Shown: positions 17,372 to 25,566, counted from the first letter of the stretch. The stretch is 64,000 nt of DNA from UBA2040 sp041674745 (GCA_041674745.1 JBAYVD010000005.1:124001-188000); one strand, 5' to 3'. Program-made: numbers and translations. Notes: generated from the sequence alone by a model not told the origin.

Positions 17372-18094
17372 ATGTTTCGACACAAAGGCAAAACTAGAAC
17401 AGTGCACCATAATTTGAGAGTTGCATCCTTGCTATCGTTTGTAGCGGGCATTGTGAATGTAGCCGGATTTTTAGCCATCATGCGTTTGACAACCAATGTA
17501 ACGGGGCACTTTGCCTTTTTTGTAGATGAAATTTTCAAATTCAACTTTTGGCAAGGAATTATCTACATTCTCTACTTTTTTTCATTCTTACTGGGCTCTT
17601 TTGTCTCTAGTTTAATCGTTGAATCCGTTTCAAAATCAAATGATAGATTGGTTTATATAATTCCTATCATCATAGAAAGTCTAATCTTGTTTGTAGCCGC
17701 CTTTTTCGGAGAATATCTCATAACACACAATCCAAATCTGCTCGCTTTTTCGTTGCTTTTTGCCATGGGGCTACAAAATTCTCTGGTGACAAAAATTTCA
17801 AATGCCATCGTTCGCACCACCCACTTGACGGGACTTTTTACAGACTTAGGTATTGAATTGTCTCAATTGTTTTTTTACAAACAAAAAAAACAACGAAAAA
17901 AACTTTACGCTTCCATTAAATTACGTCTGACCATCATTAGCTTTTTCTTTTTAGGCGGCACTTTGTGTGGAATATTTTATACAACCATTCAACTTTACGT
18001 TTTAGTTTTTGCTGGAGTTATTTTGCTGGTAGGAATAATCTACGATGACCTAAAAATGCTATTCTTACTAAAGAAACGAAGTCGAAGTATCTAG
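17372..18094 (+). CDS. YoaK/DUF1275 family membrane protein
   Basis: 240 residues with six hydrophobic segments. The first helix contains SFVAGIVNVAGFLAI and the signature FAMGLQNSLVTKISNAIVRTTHLTGLFTDLGIEL is characteristic of the YoaK/DUF1275 family of inner-membrane proteins. The function is unknown. It is preceded by 240 nt of AT-rich non-coding DNA and converges on the arsenic locus, so it is not obviously part of it. Confidence 0.88.
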   Translation: MFRHKGKTRTVHHNLRVASLLSFVAGIVNVAGFLAIMRLTTNVTGHFAFFVDEIFKFNFWQGIIYILYFFSFLLGSFVSSLIVESVSKSNDRLVYIIPIIIESLILFVAAFFGEYLITHNPNLLAFSLLFAMGLQNSLVTKISNAIVRTTHLTGLFTDLGIELSQLFFYKQKKQRKKLYASIKLRLTIISFFFLGGTLCGIFYTTIQLYVLVFAGVILLVGIIYDDLKMLFLLKKRSRSI

Positions 18095-18103
18095 TTAGAT
18101 AGA

Positions 18104-19171
18104 CTATTGGACTTTATAGAATTTTTTCTTCAACCAAAAAGCCACATTCACCATGATAATTAAGGCCGGAACTTCCACCAAAGGACCAATCACGCCTGCA
18201 AAAGCCTGTCCAGAGTTGATGCCAAAAACACCGATGGCCACGGCGATGGCGAGTTCAAAATTGTTGCCTGATGCTGTAAATGAGAGCGCGGCATTGTCCG
18301 AATAATCTGCTCCTGCCCATTTGCCCAAGAGAAACATCAAGAAAAACATAACGGCGAAGAAAATAACCAAAGGAAGGGCAATCCGCAATACGTCCGTCGG
18401 GATGGAAACGATCATTTCGCCTTTTAAACTGAACATCACAACAATCGTAAACAGCAAAGAAATCAAAGTGATGGGTGATATGAAGGGAATGAACTTCGTT
18501 TGGAACCATTCTATTCCTTGGGTTCGGATCAAAACAAAACGACTGATCACCGCCGCCGCAAAGGGAATTCCCAAATAAATGCCTACCGTTTTGGCAATTT
18601 CAAAAATGGTGATGTCTATTTTCAAGGCATCGATTCCAAACCAAGGCAACACAATTTCGAGGTAGAAATACGCATACAAACTGAAGAAAAACACTTGCAA
18701 CAAACTGTTGATGCCCACCAAACCGGCCACCAATTCCCGATTGCCATCCGCTAACTCATTCCAAACAATCACCATGGCAATGCACGGCGCTAAACCAATG
18801 ATAATCAATCCTGTCATGTATTCTGGATAGTCTTTCAGAAAAAGTACGGCCAAGGAAAACATCAAAAAGGGACCAACAATCCACGTCACAAAAAAGGAAA
18901 AGAGCAACAATTTTGGCTTTGTCAGCACTTTTGGAATTTTCGAAAATTGCACCTTGGTCAAAGGCGGATACATCATCAAAATCAAACCAATGGCAAGCGG
19001 AATATTGGTCGTGCCATCGGAAAAGAAGTTGATGAAATCGTCCGCTGACGGTATGAAATACCCAATGGAAATACCGACCGCCATGGCGAGAAAAATCCAG
19101 AGGGTGAGATATCGATCGAGAAAACTAAGTTTTTTACGCTCGGCTGCTGGAGCACAATTGTTGGCTGTCAT
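18104..19171 (-). CDS. Arsenite efflux transporter, ACR3 family
   Basis: 355-residue, ten-helix transporter of the ACR3 class that expels arsenite across the inner membrane. The conserved Cys in the GLAPCIAMVIVWNEL segment (TM4 in ACR3) and the Glu in GPLVEVPALIIM are present. It starts 9 nt after the arsenate-reductase-like gene and is the last gene of the arsR-DUF6428-phosphatase-ACR3 block. Length and motifs are normal, so it is expected to be functional. Confidence 0.93.
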   Translation of the reverse strand: MTANNCAPAAERKKLSFLDRYLTLWIFLAMAVGISIGYFIPSADDFINFFSDGTTNIPLAIGLILMMYPPLTKVQFSKIPKVLTKPKLLLFSFFVTWIVGPFLMFSLAVLFLKDYPEYMTGLIIIGLAPCIAMVIVWNELADGNRELVAGLVGINSLLQVFFFSLYAYFYLEIVLPWFGIDALKIDITIFEIAKTVGIYLGIPFAAAVISRFVLIRTQGIEWFQTKFIPFISPITLISLLFTIVVMFSLKGEMIVSIPTDVLRIALPLVIFFAVMFFLMFLLGKWAGADYSDNAALSFTASGNNFELAIAVAIGVFGINSGQAFAGVIGPLVEVPALIIMVNVAFWLKKKFYKVQ

Positions 19172-19180
19172 AAAATTATT

Positions 19181-19786
19181 TTAAGAATGAATTTTGGAGA
19201 AAACATACATCATTTCCGTCCCGATTTCAAAGGAACGATAGTCGTAGAATGTCGCTTCTAAAGGTGTGTCATCATAGTTTTTCGGATCTTCGTACCGAAT
19301 CGGAATGCGTTTTTCGCAACCCGCTACATAGGGACAGTTTTCGTCGGCATGCGAACAGGTCATGATGGCCGCAAAACCAGAGGTCGGATGACTTGCATCG
19401 TCATACAATTTGGAAAACAGCACAAGCGAATGTTTAGAATCGTTCCATTTGACGGTGTATTTCGGATTTTCATTGCCTTCTCTTTGCAGGTCAAAACCGA
19501 ATCTTTCCAAAGAAGCTACCGCGCGTTCGTTGAAGGCTGTAACCTCCACTCCTCCACTGAAACAGGTCACTTCAATTCCGTAATAATCGGCTGCTACTTG
19601 CGCCCACACTTGCGAAAACTGACTTCGGCGTGAATTGTGCGTACAGATGAAATTTAAAAGAATCGCCGCATCTGCTTTTCGCTTTTCCTGCACGTAATCT
19701 ATCAGCAGTTGCAATTCCGATTTTCGCTTTTCCGAAATGGACGAAGAATCCATTTTCGCTAGGACTTGTTGAATCTTAGGAAACAT
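19181..19786 (-). CDS. Arsenate reductase-like low-molecular-weight phosphatase
   Basis: 201 residues of the low-molecular-weight protein-tyrosine-phosphatase fold used by thioredoxin/glutaredoxin-linked arsenate reductases. The phosphate-binding loop is Cys48-x5-Arg (FICTHNSRRSQF). A later NCPYVAGCEKRIPIRYEDP segment contains extra cysteines, which could support a disulfide cascade. Its position between DUF6428 and ACR3 argues that it reduces arsenate to arsenite for export. It starts 11 nt after the DUF6428 stop. A strict protein phosphatase role cannot be ruled out from sequence. Confidence 0.85.
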   Translation of the reverse strand: MFPKIQQVLAKMDSSSISEKRKSELQLLIDYVQEKRKADAAILLNFICTHNSRRSQFSQVWAQVAADYYGIEVTCFSGGVEVTAFNERAVASLERFGFDLQREGNENPKYTVKWNDSKHSLVLFSKLYDDASHPTSGFAAIMTCSHADENCPYVAGCEKRIPIRYEDPKNYDDTPLEATFYDYRSFEIGTEMMYVFSKIHS

Positions 19787-19797
19787 GCTATTTCAAT

Positions 19798-20271
19798 TTA
19801 ACAACATCCACCACCTGGCGTGCAACAAGCAGCGCTGTCATTTCCCAAAGTAGAAAGGGAAACTTTCAATTTTTCAGTCGGAATACCGCAATTGTCTTTC
19901 GCCAAACAATCGGTTGTCAATGAGGTTAAAACAAATTGATTTCCTTCTACTTCCAATCCGTATTTCCCGATGGTGTCGCCTTGGTATTCCACTTCGATTT
20001 CTTCATCCGTTAGTCCCAATTTGTCTTCCGAAAGTTGAATAATGGATACCAATTTTTCAGGATGCAAACGATGGTCGTAGTCATTCGCTTCCCACAACTG
20101 AAAATTCACCCGTTTTTCCTCTCGAATCGTCCCTCCACAATCGATGAAATGCTTGGTCACGCTACCTACTTCCGTTACGTGGAAATGTGCTGGAACCAAT
20201 GTTCCGTTTGGCAAACGAAAAGAGATTTGCTCCATTCCAACCAATTTGGTTTTAAAATCACTCAGTTTCAT
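19798..20271 (-). CDS. DUF6428 family protein of ars operon, Cys-rich tail
   Basis: 157 residues of the DUF6428 family often found next to arsenic genes. The core begins ISFRLPNGTLVPAHFHVTEVG; His and Cys residues (AHFH, IDCGG) could bind metal. The C-terminus ends AACCTPGGGCC, a four-Cys cluster that looks like a soft-metal or As(III) site, matched by a similar tail on the ArsR. A possible arsenic-binding or chaperone role is inference only. A second ArsR-type operator lies 20-36 nt upstream, so it probably has its own regulated promoter leading into the phosphatase and ACR3 genes. Confidence 0.72.
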   Translation of the reverse strand: MKLSDFKTKLVGMEQISFRLPNGTLVPAHFHVTEVGSVTKHFIDCGGTIREEKRVNFQLWEANDYDHRLHPEKLVSIIQLSEDKLGLTDEEIEVEYQGDTIGKYGLEVEGNQFVLTSLTTDCLAKDNCGIPTEKLKVSLSTLGNDSAACCTPGGGCC

Positions 20272-20291
20272 ATTCTACTTTTAAAAGGTTT

Positions 20292-20307
20292 ATTGTAATA
20301 TTACGAT
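20292..20307. promoter_or_regulatory. ArsR-type operator, copy A
   Basis: ATTGTAATATTACGAT is a near-perfect palindrome (14 of 16 positions match its own reverse complement) and shares 15 of 16 bases with copy B upstream of arsR. It lies between arsR and the DUF6428 gene, where an ArsR-family dimer would block transcription of DUF6428-phosphatase-ACR3. The repeat at two independent places in one locus is the main evidence. Confidence 0.7.
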
Positions 20308-20325
20308 AGTTGAAAGCAATTTTTT

Positions 20326-20661
20326 TTAACAACAAGATTCACCCGAACAACACGCATGTTGATCGAAAAAGCATTCAAACGTCGATTTAAATTCCAGCCA
20401 TTTTTCAGCATTGATGCAATAATTCATACTTGCACCTTCCACCGTACCTTGAATGATGCCGATTTGCTTCAATTCTTTCAAATGCTGACTGATTGTCGCT
20501 TGCGCCAAGCCCAATTCCTGCACCAAATCCGAATTGATACACGCGTTGGCTTTCAACAAATGTTGCAAAATCGCAATGCGCGCAGGATGTGAAAACACTT
20601 TTCCAATTTGCGCAAAGGTGTTTTGTTCGCTGGTAAATAAATCTGTTTTTGTGATTCCCAT
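20326..20661 (-). CDS. arsR: ArsR-family transcriptional repressor
   Basis: 111-residue winged-helix regulator: KVFSHPARIAILQHL, ELGLAQATISQHLKELKQIG (recognition helix) and a beta wing are intact. The classical ELCVCDL metal site is not present; one Cys sits in the equivalent stretch (NACINSDL), and the protein ends ACCSGESCC, which with nearby Cys residues could form a C-terminal As(III) site as in divergent ArsR types. It would repress the arsenic locus and release DNA on arsenite binding. A palindromic operator (copy B) overlaps the expected promoter just upstream of its ATG, implying autoregulation. Confidence 0.93.
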   Translation of the reverse strand: MGITKTDLFTSEQNTFAQIGKVFSHPARIAILQHLLKANACINSDLVQELGLAQATISQHLKELKQIGIIQGTVEGASMNYCINAEKWLEFKSTFECFFDQHACCSGESCC

Positions 20662-20667
20662 AATTAC

Positions 20668-20683
20668 ATTGCAATATTACGAT
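20668..20683. promoter_or_regulatory. ArsR-type operator, copy B (arsR promoter)
   Basis: ATTGCAATATTACGAT matches its own reverse complement at 12 of 16 positions and operator copy A at 15 of 16. It lies 7-22 nt upstream of the arsR ATG (20661), where on the minus strand TAATATTG could serve as a degenerate -7 box, so repressor binding would exclude polymerase. Confidence 0.7.
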
Positions 20684-20978
20684 GAATATTTGAACCTGAA
20701 TTAAAAGAAACAAAAAAAATGAAATATTTTTCCATCCACTAATCGTTCTTATTCTTTTTGGACAGACTCAAAAATGGCGTGATAGATTTTACTAAGCCAA
20801 TTTAATTTTTTGATATATTTATGGGAAATAATTTTCTTGCAAGCAAGAAACTATTGAACCGATAGTAACGGATTGAAAACATCTTTTTATTTGATTTCGA
20901 AGCAGTTAAATAATTTTTATTAAATAAATAACCGTAGAATTAAACGGATAAATCTGCGGTTGAGTGGTGAATATCCGG

Positions 20979-20990
20979 TTGTTAACTACA
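20979..20990 (+). repeat. Left 12-bp inverted repeat flanking a cassette-like gene
   Basis: TTGTTAACTACA, 5 nt before the ATG at 20996. Its inverse with one mismatch, TGTAGCTAACAA, lies at 21801-21812, 14 nt past the stop. The arrangement resembles the outer boxes of consecutive integron-type recombination sites. Confidence 0.45.
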
Positions 20991-20995
20991 AAAAT

Positions 20996-21787
20996 ATGAA
21001 TAAGATTTTTTCTATATTTTTTGGCGTTTTTTTGAGCGTAGGAGCTTATGGACAGCATTATTTAAGTGAAACTGATACCTCGATTAATTATAAGGACATT
21101 TTTTATAAAGGTGGGCAGCTTGATCTTGACGGCTATTATGTTTATGTCATTGACACTGTAGATTATTACTCAGGTGCCTCAACAACTTATTATGACTTTC
21201 AAAAATTTAATTATGGTCCTGAGATTGACTCGAACAAAATGTTCAAAGTATGGCATGGGAAATGGAAAATTGACTATGAAGTCAAAAAGGGCTTCATTAT
21301 TAAACGGAAAAGAGAATACTATTATCTGGGTAGATACGAAGGCGGTTACTTGCAAAGTAAAAAGTATGACTTTAATGATAAAGGACGGTTAATATCTACG
21401 CTAAAACGATACCCCAAAATTAAATCGGTAATATATCAAGGAACACAACTAATTCTGTATGATAAATTCGGAAATATATCTTCAATTCATTACAATAGAT
21501 TTATTCAAGATGAAGACCTAACTTTTTATTGGTATGACTTGTATTATGATAAAAAAGGAAACTTAACATATTATACATTCATAGACGACAAGTTAGATAC
21601 AAATGAGCATTGTAAGTATAATGAGCATGGTGAATTAATTGAGTTTTATAAAAGAACACCAAAGGAATGGATAGATAAAAAGTGGTCTCGAAATAGAAAT
21701 AGACTTAAAGTAATTGAATATAAAGTTGGCTCAAAAACGATCAAAAAATACCATAATGGTGAACTTGTAAAAGAGAAAACTAAATAA
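20996..21787 (+). CDS. Secreted YwqK/MORN-like protein in an AT-rich cassette
   Basis: 263 residues from the ATG at 20996 (the frame is open from a TTG at 20960, but that would remove the signal peptide from the N-terminus). A signal peptide (FSIFFGVFLSVGAYGQ) is followed by a region with repeated short hairpins such as YDKFGNISSIHYN, YDKKGNLTYYTF and YNEHGELIEFY, typical of YwqK/MORN-variant repeats. The gene is visibly more AT-rich than its neighbours, with more AAA/TAT codons, and is bracketed by a 12-bp inverted repeat. Horizontal acquisition as a cassette is plausible. Function unknown. Confidence 0.6.
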   Translation: MNKIFSIFFGVFLSVGAYGQHYLSETDTSINYKDIFYKGGQLDLDGYYVYVIDTVDYYSGASTTYYDFQKFNYGPEIDSNKMFKVWHGKWKIDYEVKKGFIIKRKREYYYLGRYEGGYLQSKKYDFNDKGRLISTLKRYPKIKSVIYQGTQLILYDKFGNISSIHYNRFIQDEDLTFYWYDLYYDKKGNLTYYTFIDDKLDTNEHCKYNEHGELIEFYKRTPKEWIDKKWSRNRNRLKVIEYKVGSKTIKKYHNGELVKEKTK

Positions 21788-21800
21788 AAACTTAAGAATA

Positions 21801-21812
21801 TGTAGCTAACAA
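21801..21812 (-). repeat. Right 12-bp inverted repeat flanking a cassette-like gene
   Basis: TGTAGCTAACAA, the inverse of the left copy (20979-20990) with one mismatch. It is followed by a further imperfect hairpin (tccaagcggc ... cttggtagcc, about 21821-21856), as expected of an attC-like folded site, although no matching 3' core box was found. Confidence 0.4.
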
Positions 21813-21920
21813 CAAATAAGTCCAAGCGGCGAACATTCATACTTGGTAGCCGTATGTGCCTATTTGCACACCATTAATACCACAACATCCAATTCTTCAA
21901 TCATTCCCTCGCAAAAAGTT

Positions 21921-21928
21921 TAAATTTG
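21921..21928 (+). promoter_or_regulatory. Putative -7 box upstream of PNGase F-like gene
   Basis: TAAATTTG matches TAnnTTTG, 34 nt before the ATG at 21963. No -33 match. Confidence 0.35.
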
Positions 21929-21962
21929 AACCTTGATCGGCATTAAAAGAAACACAATCCAA

Positions 21963-23651
21963 ATGAAATATAATTTTCACCTCCTTCTCATCCTTCTTCC
22001 CTTTTTCGGCCAAGCGCAAAAAAAAGCGGTTGCTTACGAAGTGAAATACGATCTCTACGAGAACGAACAAAAAACTGCGGATCAATTTAGTTTTATCTAC
22101 GATCAAGGCGTGGTGTATTTATCGAAACCCGATAGCCGCAACCAACAATTTATCGATTTCAACAAAAAGGAAAACAGCACGACCTTACAATACGAAGACC
22201 AAACTTATCGAAAAGTTACGCCGTTTGCAAAACTCCCAGAAGGTAGAATGGACGAACGTTCCAAACCCTTGTTGGGCTTTGCCTGTCGTTTTGCTACTTT
22301 TTCGTATTTCTCGAATACCATTGATGTTTGGTTTACGGAAGAAGCGAAAGCCAAGGGTTCACCTTACAGCAATTATTTACCGTCTGAAAATGCCTTGGTA
22401 CTGGAAATCAGTGTCAACGGAAGTTTGCGCATGCGGGCCAGTTCCATTGAAAAAAAACCGCATTTCAACGCAGCGAATCGCCTAACAGGCAGCGAAATTT
22501 TGGTGAACGATGCCGAATTTGAAGAACTAAAAATCAATTCGCGCTACAAACGTTTCACGGTATTTTCAGAAGAAAAAATAAATTTCGACCCTAGCATTTT
22601 GCCTGCTCAAGAAAGAAATTTAGCGCTGGATTCGGTTTATCACTTCTCAAAAGGAGCGGTGATCCTAAAAAAAATCAAGCTGCCGGCCGAAGCAAAAAAC
22701 AGCGAATTTGTTTTCGCGAAATTGACGTGTCGATCCAACGGCGACGCTTACGACCGAACGGGTTCTGTTTTTATGGTGCCGGCGCAGGATTCGTCGCTTG
22801 TTTCCGTGCTGACGGCTTACCAATTTGGTTTGGAAAAATTGCCCATTTTCACTGATAACCAAGGCAACGAATACCAAGGAATAGTGCAAGAAAAAAACTA
22901 TGCGCCACCCGTGGAATGGATGCGTTTTTATACCTCGTTTGGAGTGGGAAATTTCAATGACAAACGAAAAATCAACCACTACGATTGGGCTGAAAATGCC
23001 GTTTACAAACAAGACATTAGCGCGTTGGTTCCTAACAACGTCGATGAGTTTTGGGTCGGAGTTTTCATTGGCAATTACGACAAAGGCGGACACATCGTCA
23101 GTTTGGAATTGGACTTTTATCCTTCGTTTGAAGCACCGGACAGTTTGGCGACCGAGAAATTCATTTCACCCCTGTTTTCTACCGTGAATACACTCGAAAT
23201 GTCGGGACAAAATTACGGGAGTTTGTTTGGCAACGATACCTTGAACGTCACCTTCACGATTCCGGAAAATACGACCAATTTAAACTTGTTGTACACATCT
23301 ACCGGTCACGGCGGTTGGGAAGGTGGCGACGAATTCAATCCCAAAATGAACCGAATTTTCATCGATGGAAAAGAAATTTTTGCCATCGTGCCTTGGCGAA
23401 CGGATTGTGCGACGTATCGATTTTATAATCCAGCATCTGGAAATTTTGAAAATGGTTTGTCCTCGAGTGATTTGAGTCGATCGAATTGGTGTCCCGCCAC
23501 GATAACGCCGCCCTACCAAATTCCATTGACCAACTTACAACCTGGCATGCACACCTTGGAAGTCATTATCGACCAAGGCGTAAAAGAAGGAAACAACACG
23601 AGTCATTGGAACGTGACGGGTATTTTGACGGGAAAAAGACCGAAAATTTGA
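21963..23651 (+). CDS. Secreted peptide-N-glycosidase F-like protein with N-terminal extension
   Basis: 562 residues from the ATG at 21963, which starts a signal peptide (LLLILLPFFGQAQ). The C-terminal half matches PNGase F, which releases N-linked glycans from asparagine. The strongest block is TSTGHGGWEGGDEFNPK, then PWRTDCATYRFYNPASGN and SSSDLSRSNWCPATI, nearly identical to the Elizabethkingia enzyme as recalled. Glu457 in GGDEFN corresponds to catalytic Glu206, and Asp264 in AYDRTGSVF probably to Asp60. The first about 200 residues form a separate beta domain resembling the GLPGLI family. No T9SS tail is seen, so it may be periplasmic. Confidence 0.85.
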   Translation: MKYNFHLLLILLPFFGQAQKKAVAYEVKYDLYENEQKTADQFSFIYDQGVVYLSKPDSRNQQFIDFNKKENSTTLQYEDQTYRKVTPFAKLPEGRMDERSKPLLGFACRFATFSYFSNTIDVWFTEEAKAKGSPYSNYLPSENALVLEISVNGSLRMRASSIEKKPHFNAANRLTGSEILVNDAEFEELKINSRYKRFTVFSEEKINFDPSILPAQERNLALDSVYHFSKGAVILKKIKLPAEAKNSEFVFAKLTCRSNGDAYDRTGSVFMVPAQDSSLVSVLTAYQFGLEKLPIFTDNQGNEYQGIVQEKNYAPPVEWMRFYTSFGVGNFNDKRKINHYDWAENAVYKQDISALVPNNVDEFWVGVFIGNYDKGGHIVSLELDFYPSFEAPDSLATEKFISPLFSTVNTLEMSGQNYGSLFGNDTLNVTFTIPENTTNLNLLYTSTGHGGWEGGDEFNPKMNRIFIDGKEIFAIVPWRTDCATYRFYNPASGNFENGLSSSDLSRSNWCPATITPPYQIPLTNLQPGMHTLEVIIDQGVKEGNNTSHWNVTGILTGKRPKI

Positions 23652-23673
23652 TTTTTCATTCCCCAACAAGCCG

Positions 23674-23681
23674 TATTTTTG
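23674..23681 (+). promoter_or_regulatory. -7 box, start codon 4 nt downstream
   Basis: TATTTTTG followed by CACC and the ATG at 23686, the same spacing as at 3359-3371. It predicts a transcript starting at or very near the start codon. A TTTG lies 23 nt upstream of the box, longer than the usual spacer. Confidence 0.5.
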
Positions 23682-23685
23682 CACC

Positions 23686-25566
23686 ATGAAGAAAAAAGTG
23701 GAGATACTCGCGCCGGCGAAAAACTTGTTTCAAGGAATGGCCGCCATCAATGCAGGAGCCGATGCCGTTTACATTGGAGCCCATTTGTTTGGCGCCCGCA
23801 GTAACGCGACCAATTCTGTGGGTGATATCGCCGAATTGGTCGAGTATGCGCACTTATTCAAAGCAAAAGTTTTTGTGGTGGTAAACACCATTTTATACGA
23901 AAACGAACTCGAGCCTTGTCAAAAATTGATTCATGAATTGTACCGAATTGGTGTGGATGCACTGATTGTTCAAGACATGGCCATACTCGAAATGGACTTG
24001 CCGCCGATTGTGATTCACGCCAGTACGCAAGCGAACAACCGAACGCCCGAACACGTGAAGTTTTTAGCCGATGCAGGCATGAAAAGGGCGGTTTTGGCGC
24101 GGGAATTGAATCTCGACCAAATTCGAGCCATTCACGAAGCAACCGATATGGAATTGGAATTTTTCGTTTCCGGGGCTTTGTGCGTTTCCTTCAGTGGCAA
24201 CTGTTACATGAGTGTGGCCAACGGAGAACGCAGTGCCAATCGCGGTTCTTGTGCTCAAAATTGTCGTTTGCCCTACAACCTCATCGACGGAGATGGCAAA
24301 ACTTTGTTGACCGAATCGCATTTGCTGTCCATCAAAGATTTGGATTTAAGCGACCATTTGCCGGCCATGATTGAAGCCGGAATCACTTCCTTCAAAATTG
24401 AAGGTCGACTGAAAGATTTGGTCTACGTAAAAAACAATGTTTCGCATTTGCGTCAGCGTTTGGATGCCTTTTTGGAAGGAAATGAGCAATTTGAAAAAGC
24501 CTCTTCGGGTCGAACTTTTTACAATTTCGATTCCAAAATGGACAAAAGTTTCAACCGCGGCTACACCGATTATTTTGTCAACTTCCGAAAAGCTAGAATC
24601 GGTTCGTGGGAAACACCAAAATCTGTCGGCGAATACATTGGCAAACTGATCGGAACCGAAGTGAATGGTTACCGCATTGAAAACAGCGATGTGTTGAGCA
24701 ACGGCGACGGTTTGTATTTTGTCAACGACGAAGGAAAAGCCGATGGTGATCGCGTCAACATCATCATCAACGGATTGGTTATTCCGAACAATTTCAGAGA
24801 ATTGCCCACTGGAACCGAGATTTTCCGAAATTACGATGCAGCATTCAACCGTTTGTTGGAACGAGACGATGCCGCCGTTCGAAAAATTGGGGTTTCGTTG
24901 CATTTCAGTGAATCGGCCGATGGATTTATTTTAACCGCAACCGACGAAGACGGACATTCCAGCTCTTCAGAGCTCGTTTCTCCCAAAGAATTGACCAAAA
25001 CGGGTGAATCGATGGAAGAAAATATTCAGAAAAATTTGGCCAAAACTGGCAATACGCCCTTTATCGTGGACCAACTAACGATTGATTTTTCGCAAGCGTG
25101 GTTCTTGCCCATTTCAAAAGTCAACGAAGTGCGCCGCGAAGTTTTGGAAAAATTAATCGAAACACGTGTGACAGAATACCACCGTGAAGAAGTGCAAATC
25201 GTAAAAACGGATCATCCGTATCCGAATGAAAATTTGGATTTCACCTTCAACGTTTCCAACAAATTGGCCCGCCAATTCTACCACCGCCACGGTGTGAAAG
25301 AAATTGAAAAAGCTTTTGAATTGCAATGGGATCCGGGAAAATCGCGCGTGATGACCACCAAATACTGCGTGAAATACGAGTTGGGCAAATGTCCGCGTTT
25401 TCAGCGAGAAACCATGGGTGAAAAAGTGAAAGAACCGTTAGTATTGAAACAAGGCGAAATCGAGTACAAATTGAAATTCAACTGCAAACCTTGCGAAATG
25501 GAAATTTGGGAAAAAGACGCCGAATTTGAAATTGAGGAAGAAGGTATTTGGGACGAGGAGTATTGA
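23686..25566 (+). CDS. Peptidase U32 family protein, RlhA-like
   Basis: 626 residues of the U32 family. The N-terminal domain starts KVEILAPAKN and contains FFVSGALCVSFSGNCYMS and RSANRGSCAQNCRLPY, the four-Cys signature of the group that includes RlhA, which hydroxylates C2501 of 23S rRNA, and the TrhP tRNA enzymes. The length and C-terminal domain fit RlhA (about 650 residues in E. coli) better than the short U32 proteins. It ends KLKFNCKPCEMEIWEKD with further Cys residues. RNA modification rather than proteolysis is the likely role, but the exact target is inferred. Confidence 0.85.
   Translation: MKKKVEILAPAKNLFQGMAAINAGADAVYIGAHLFGARSNATNSVGDIAELVEYAHLFKAKVFVVVNTILYENELEPCQKLIHELYRIGVDALIVQDMAILEMDLPPIVIHASTQANNRTPEHVKFLADAGMKRAVLARELNLDQIRAIHEATDMELEFFVSGALCVSFSGNCYMSVANGERSANRGSCAQNCRLPYNLIDGDGKTLLTESHLLSIKDLDLSDHLPAMIEAGITSFKIEGRLKDLVYVKNNVSHLRQRLDAFLEGNEQFEKASSGRTFYNFDSKMDKSFNRGYTDYFVNFRKARIGSWETPKSVGEYIGKLIGTEVNGYRIENSDVLSNGDGLYFVNDEGKADGDRVNIIINGLVIPNNFRELPTGTEIFRNYDAAFNRLLERDDAAVRKIGVSLHFSESADGFILTATDEDGHSSSSELVSPKELTKTGESMEENIQKNLAKTGNTPFIVDQLTIDFSQAWFLPISKVNEVRREVLEKLIETRVTEYHREEVQIVKTDHPYPNENLDFTFNVSNKLARQFYHRHGVKEIEKAFELQWDPGKSRVMTTKYCVKYELGKCPRFQRETMGEKVKEPLVLKQGEIEYKLKFNCKPCEMEIWEKDAEFEIEEEGIWDEEY

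Larger units (their letters stand above)
20662..20995. other. 334-nt intergenic region, AT-rich, with several inverted repeats
   Basis: No credible gene. It holds operator copy B at its left end, a nearly self-complementary 18-bp element TTTCTTGCAAGCAAGAAA (20833-20850), an inverted repeat aaccgtaga/tctgcggtt (20930-20938 and 20953-20961, 8 of 9 paired) and AACGGATA/TATCCGGTT (around 20944-20980). It ends with TTGTTAACTACA, which recurs inverted just past the gene downstream. The right end looks like the start of a cassette rather than a normal promoter. Confidence 0.5.

Noticed and set aside
17223..17417. 64-residue ORF upstream of the YoaK gene
   Set aside because: Overlaps the start of the conserved YoaK-family gene, has no family features and lies in AT-rich non-coding DNA.
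24346..24903. 185-residue minus-strand ORF antisense to the U32 gene
   Set aside because: Antisense shadow of a conserved gene; no start context, no domain.
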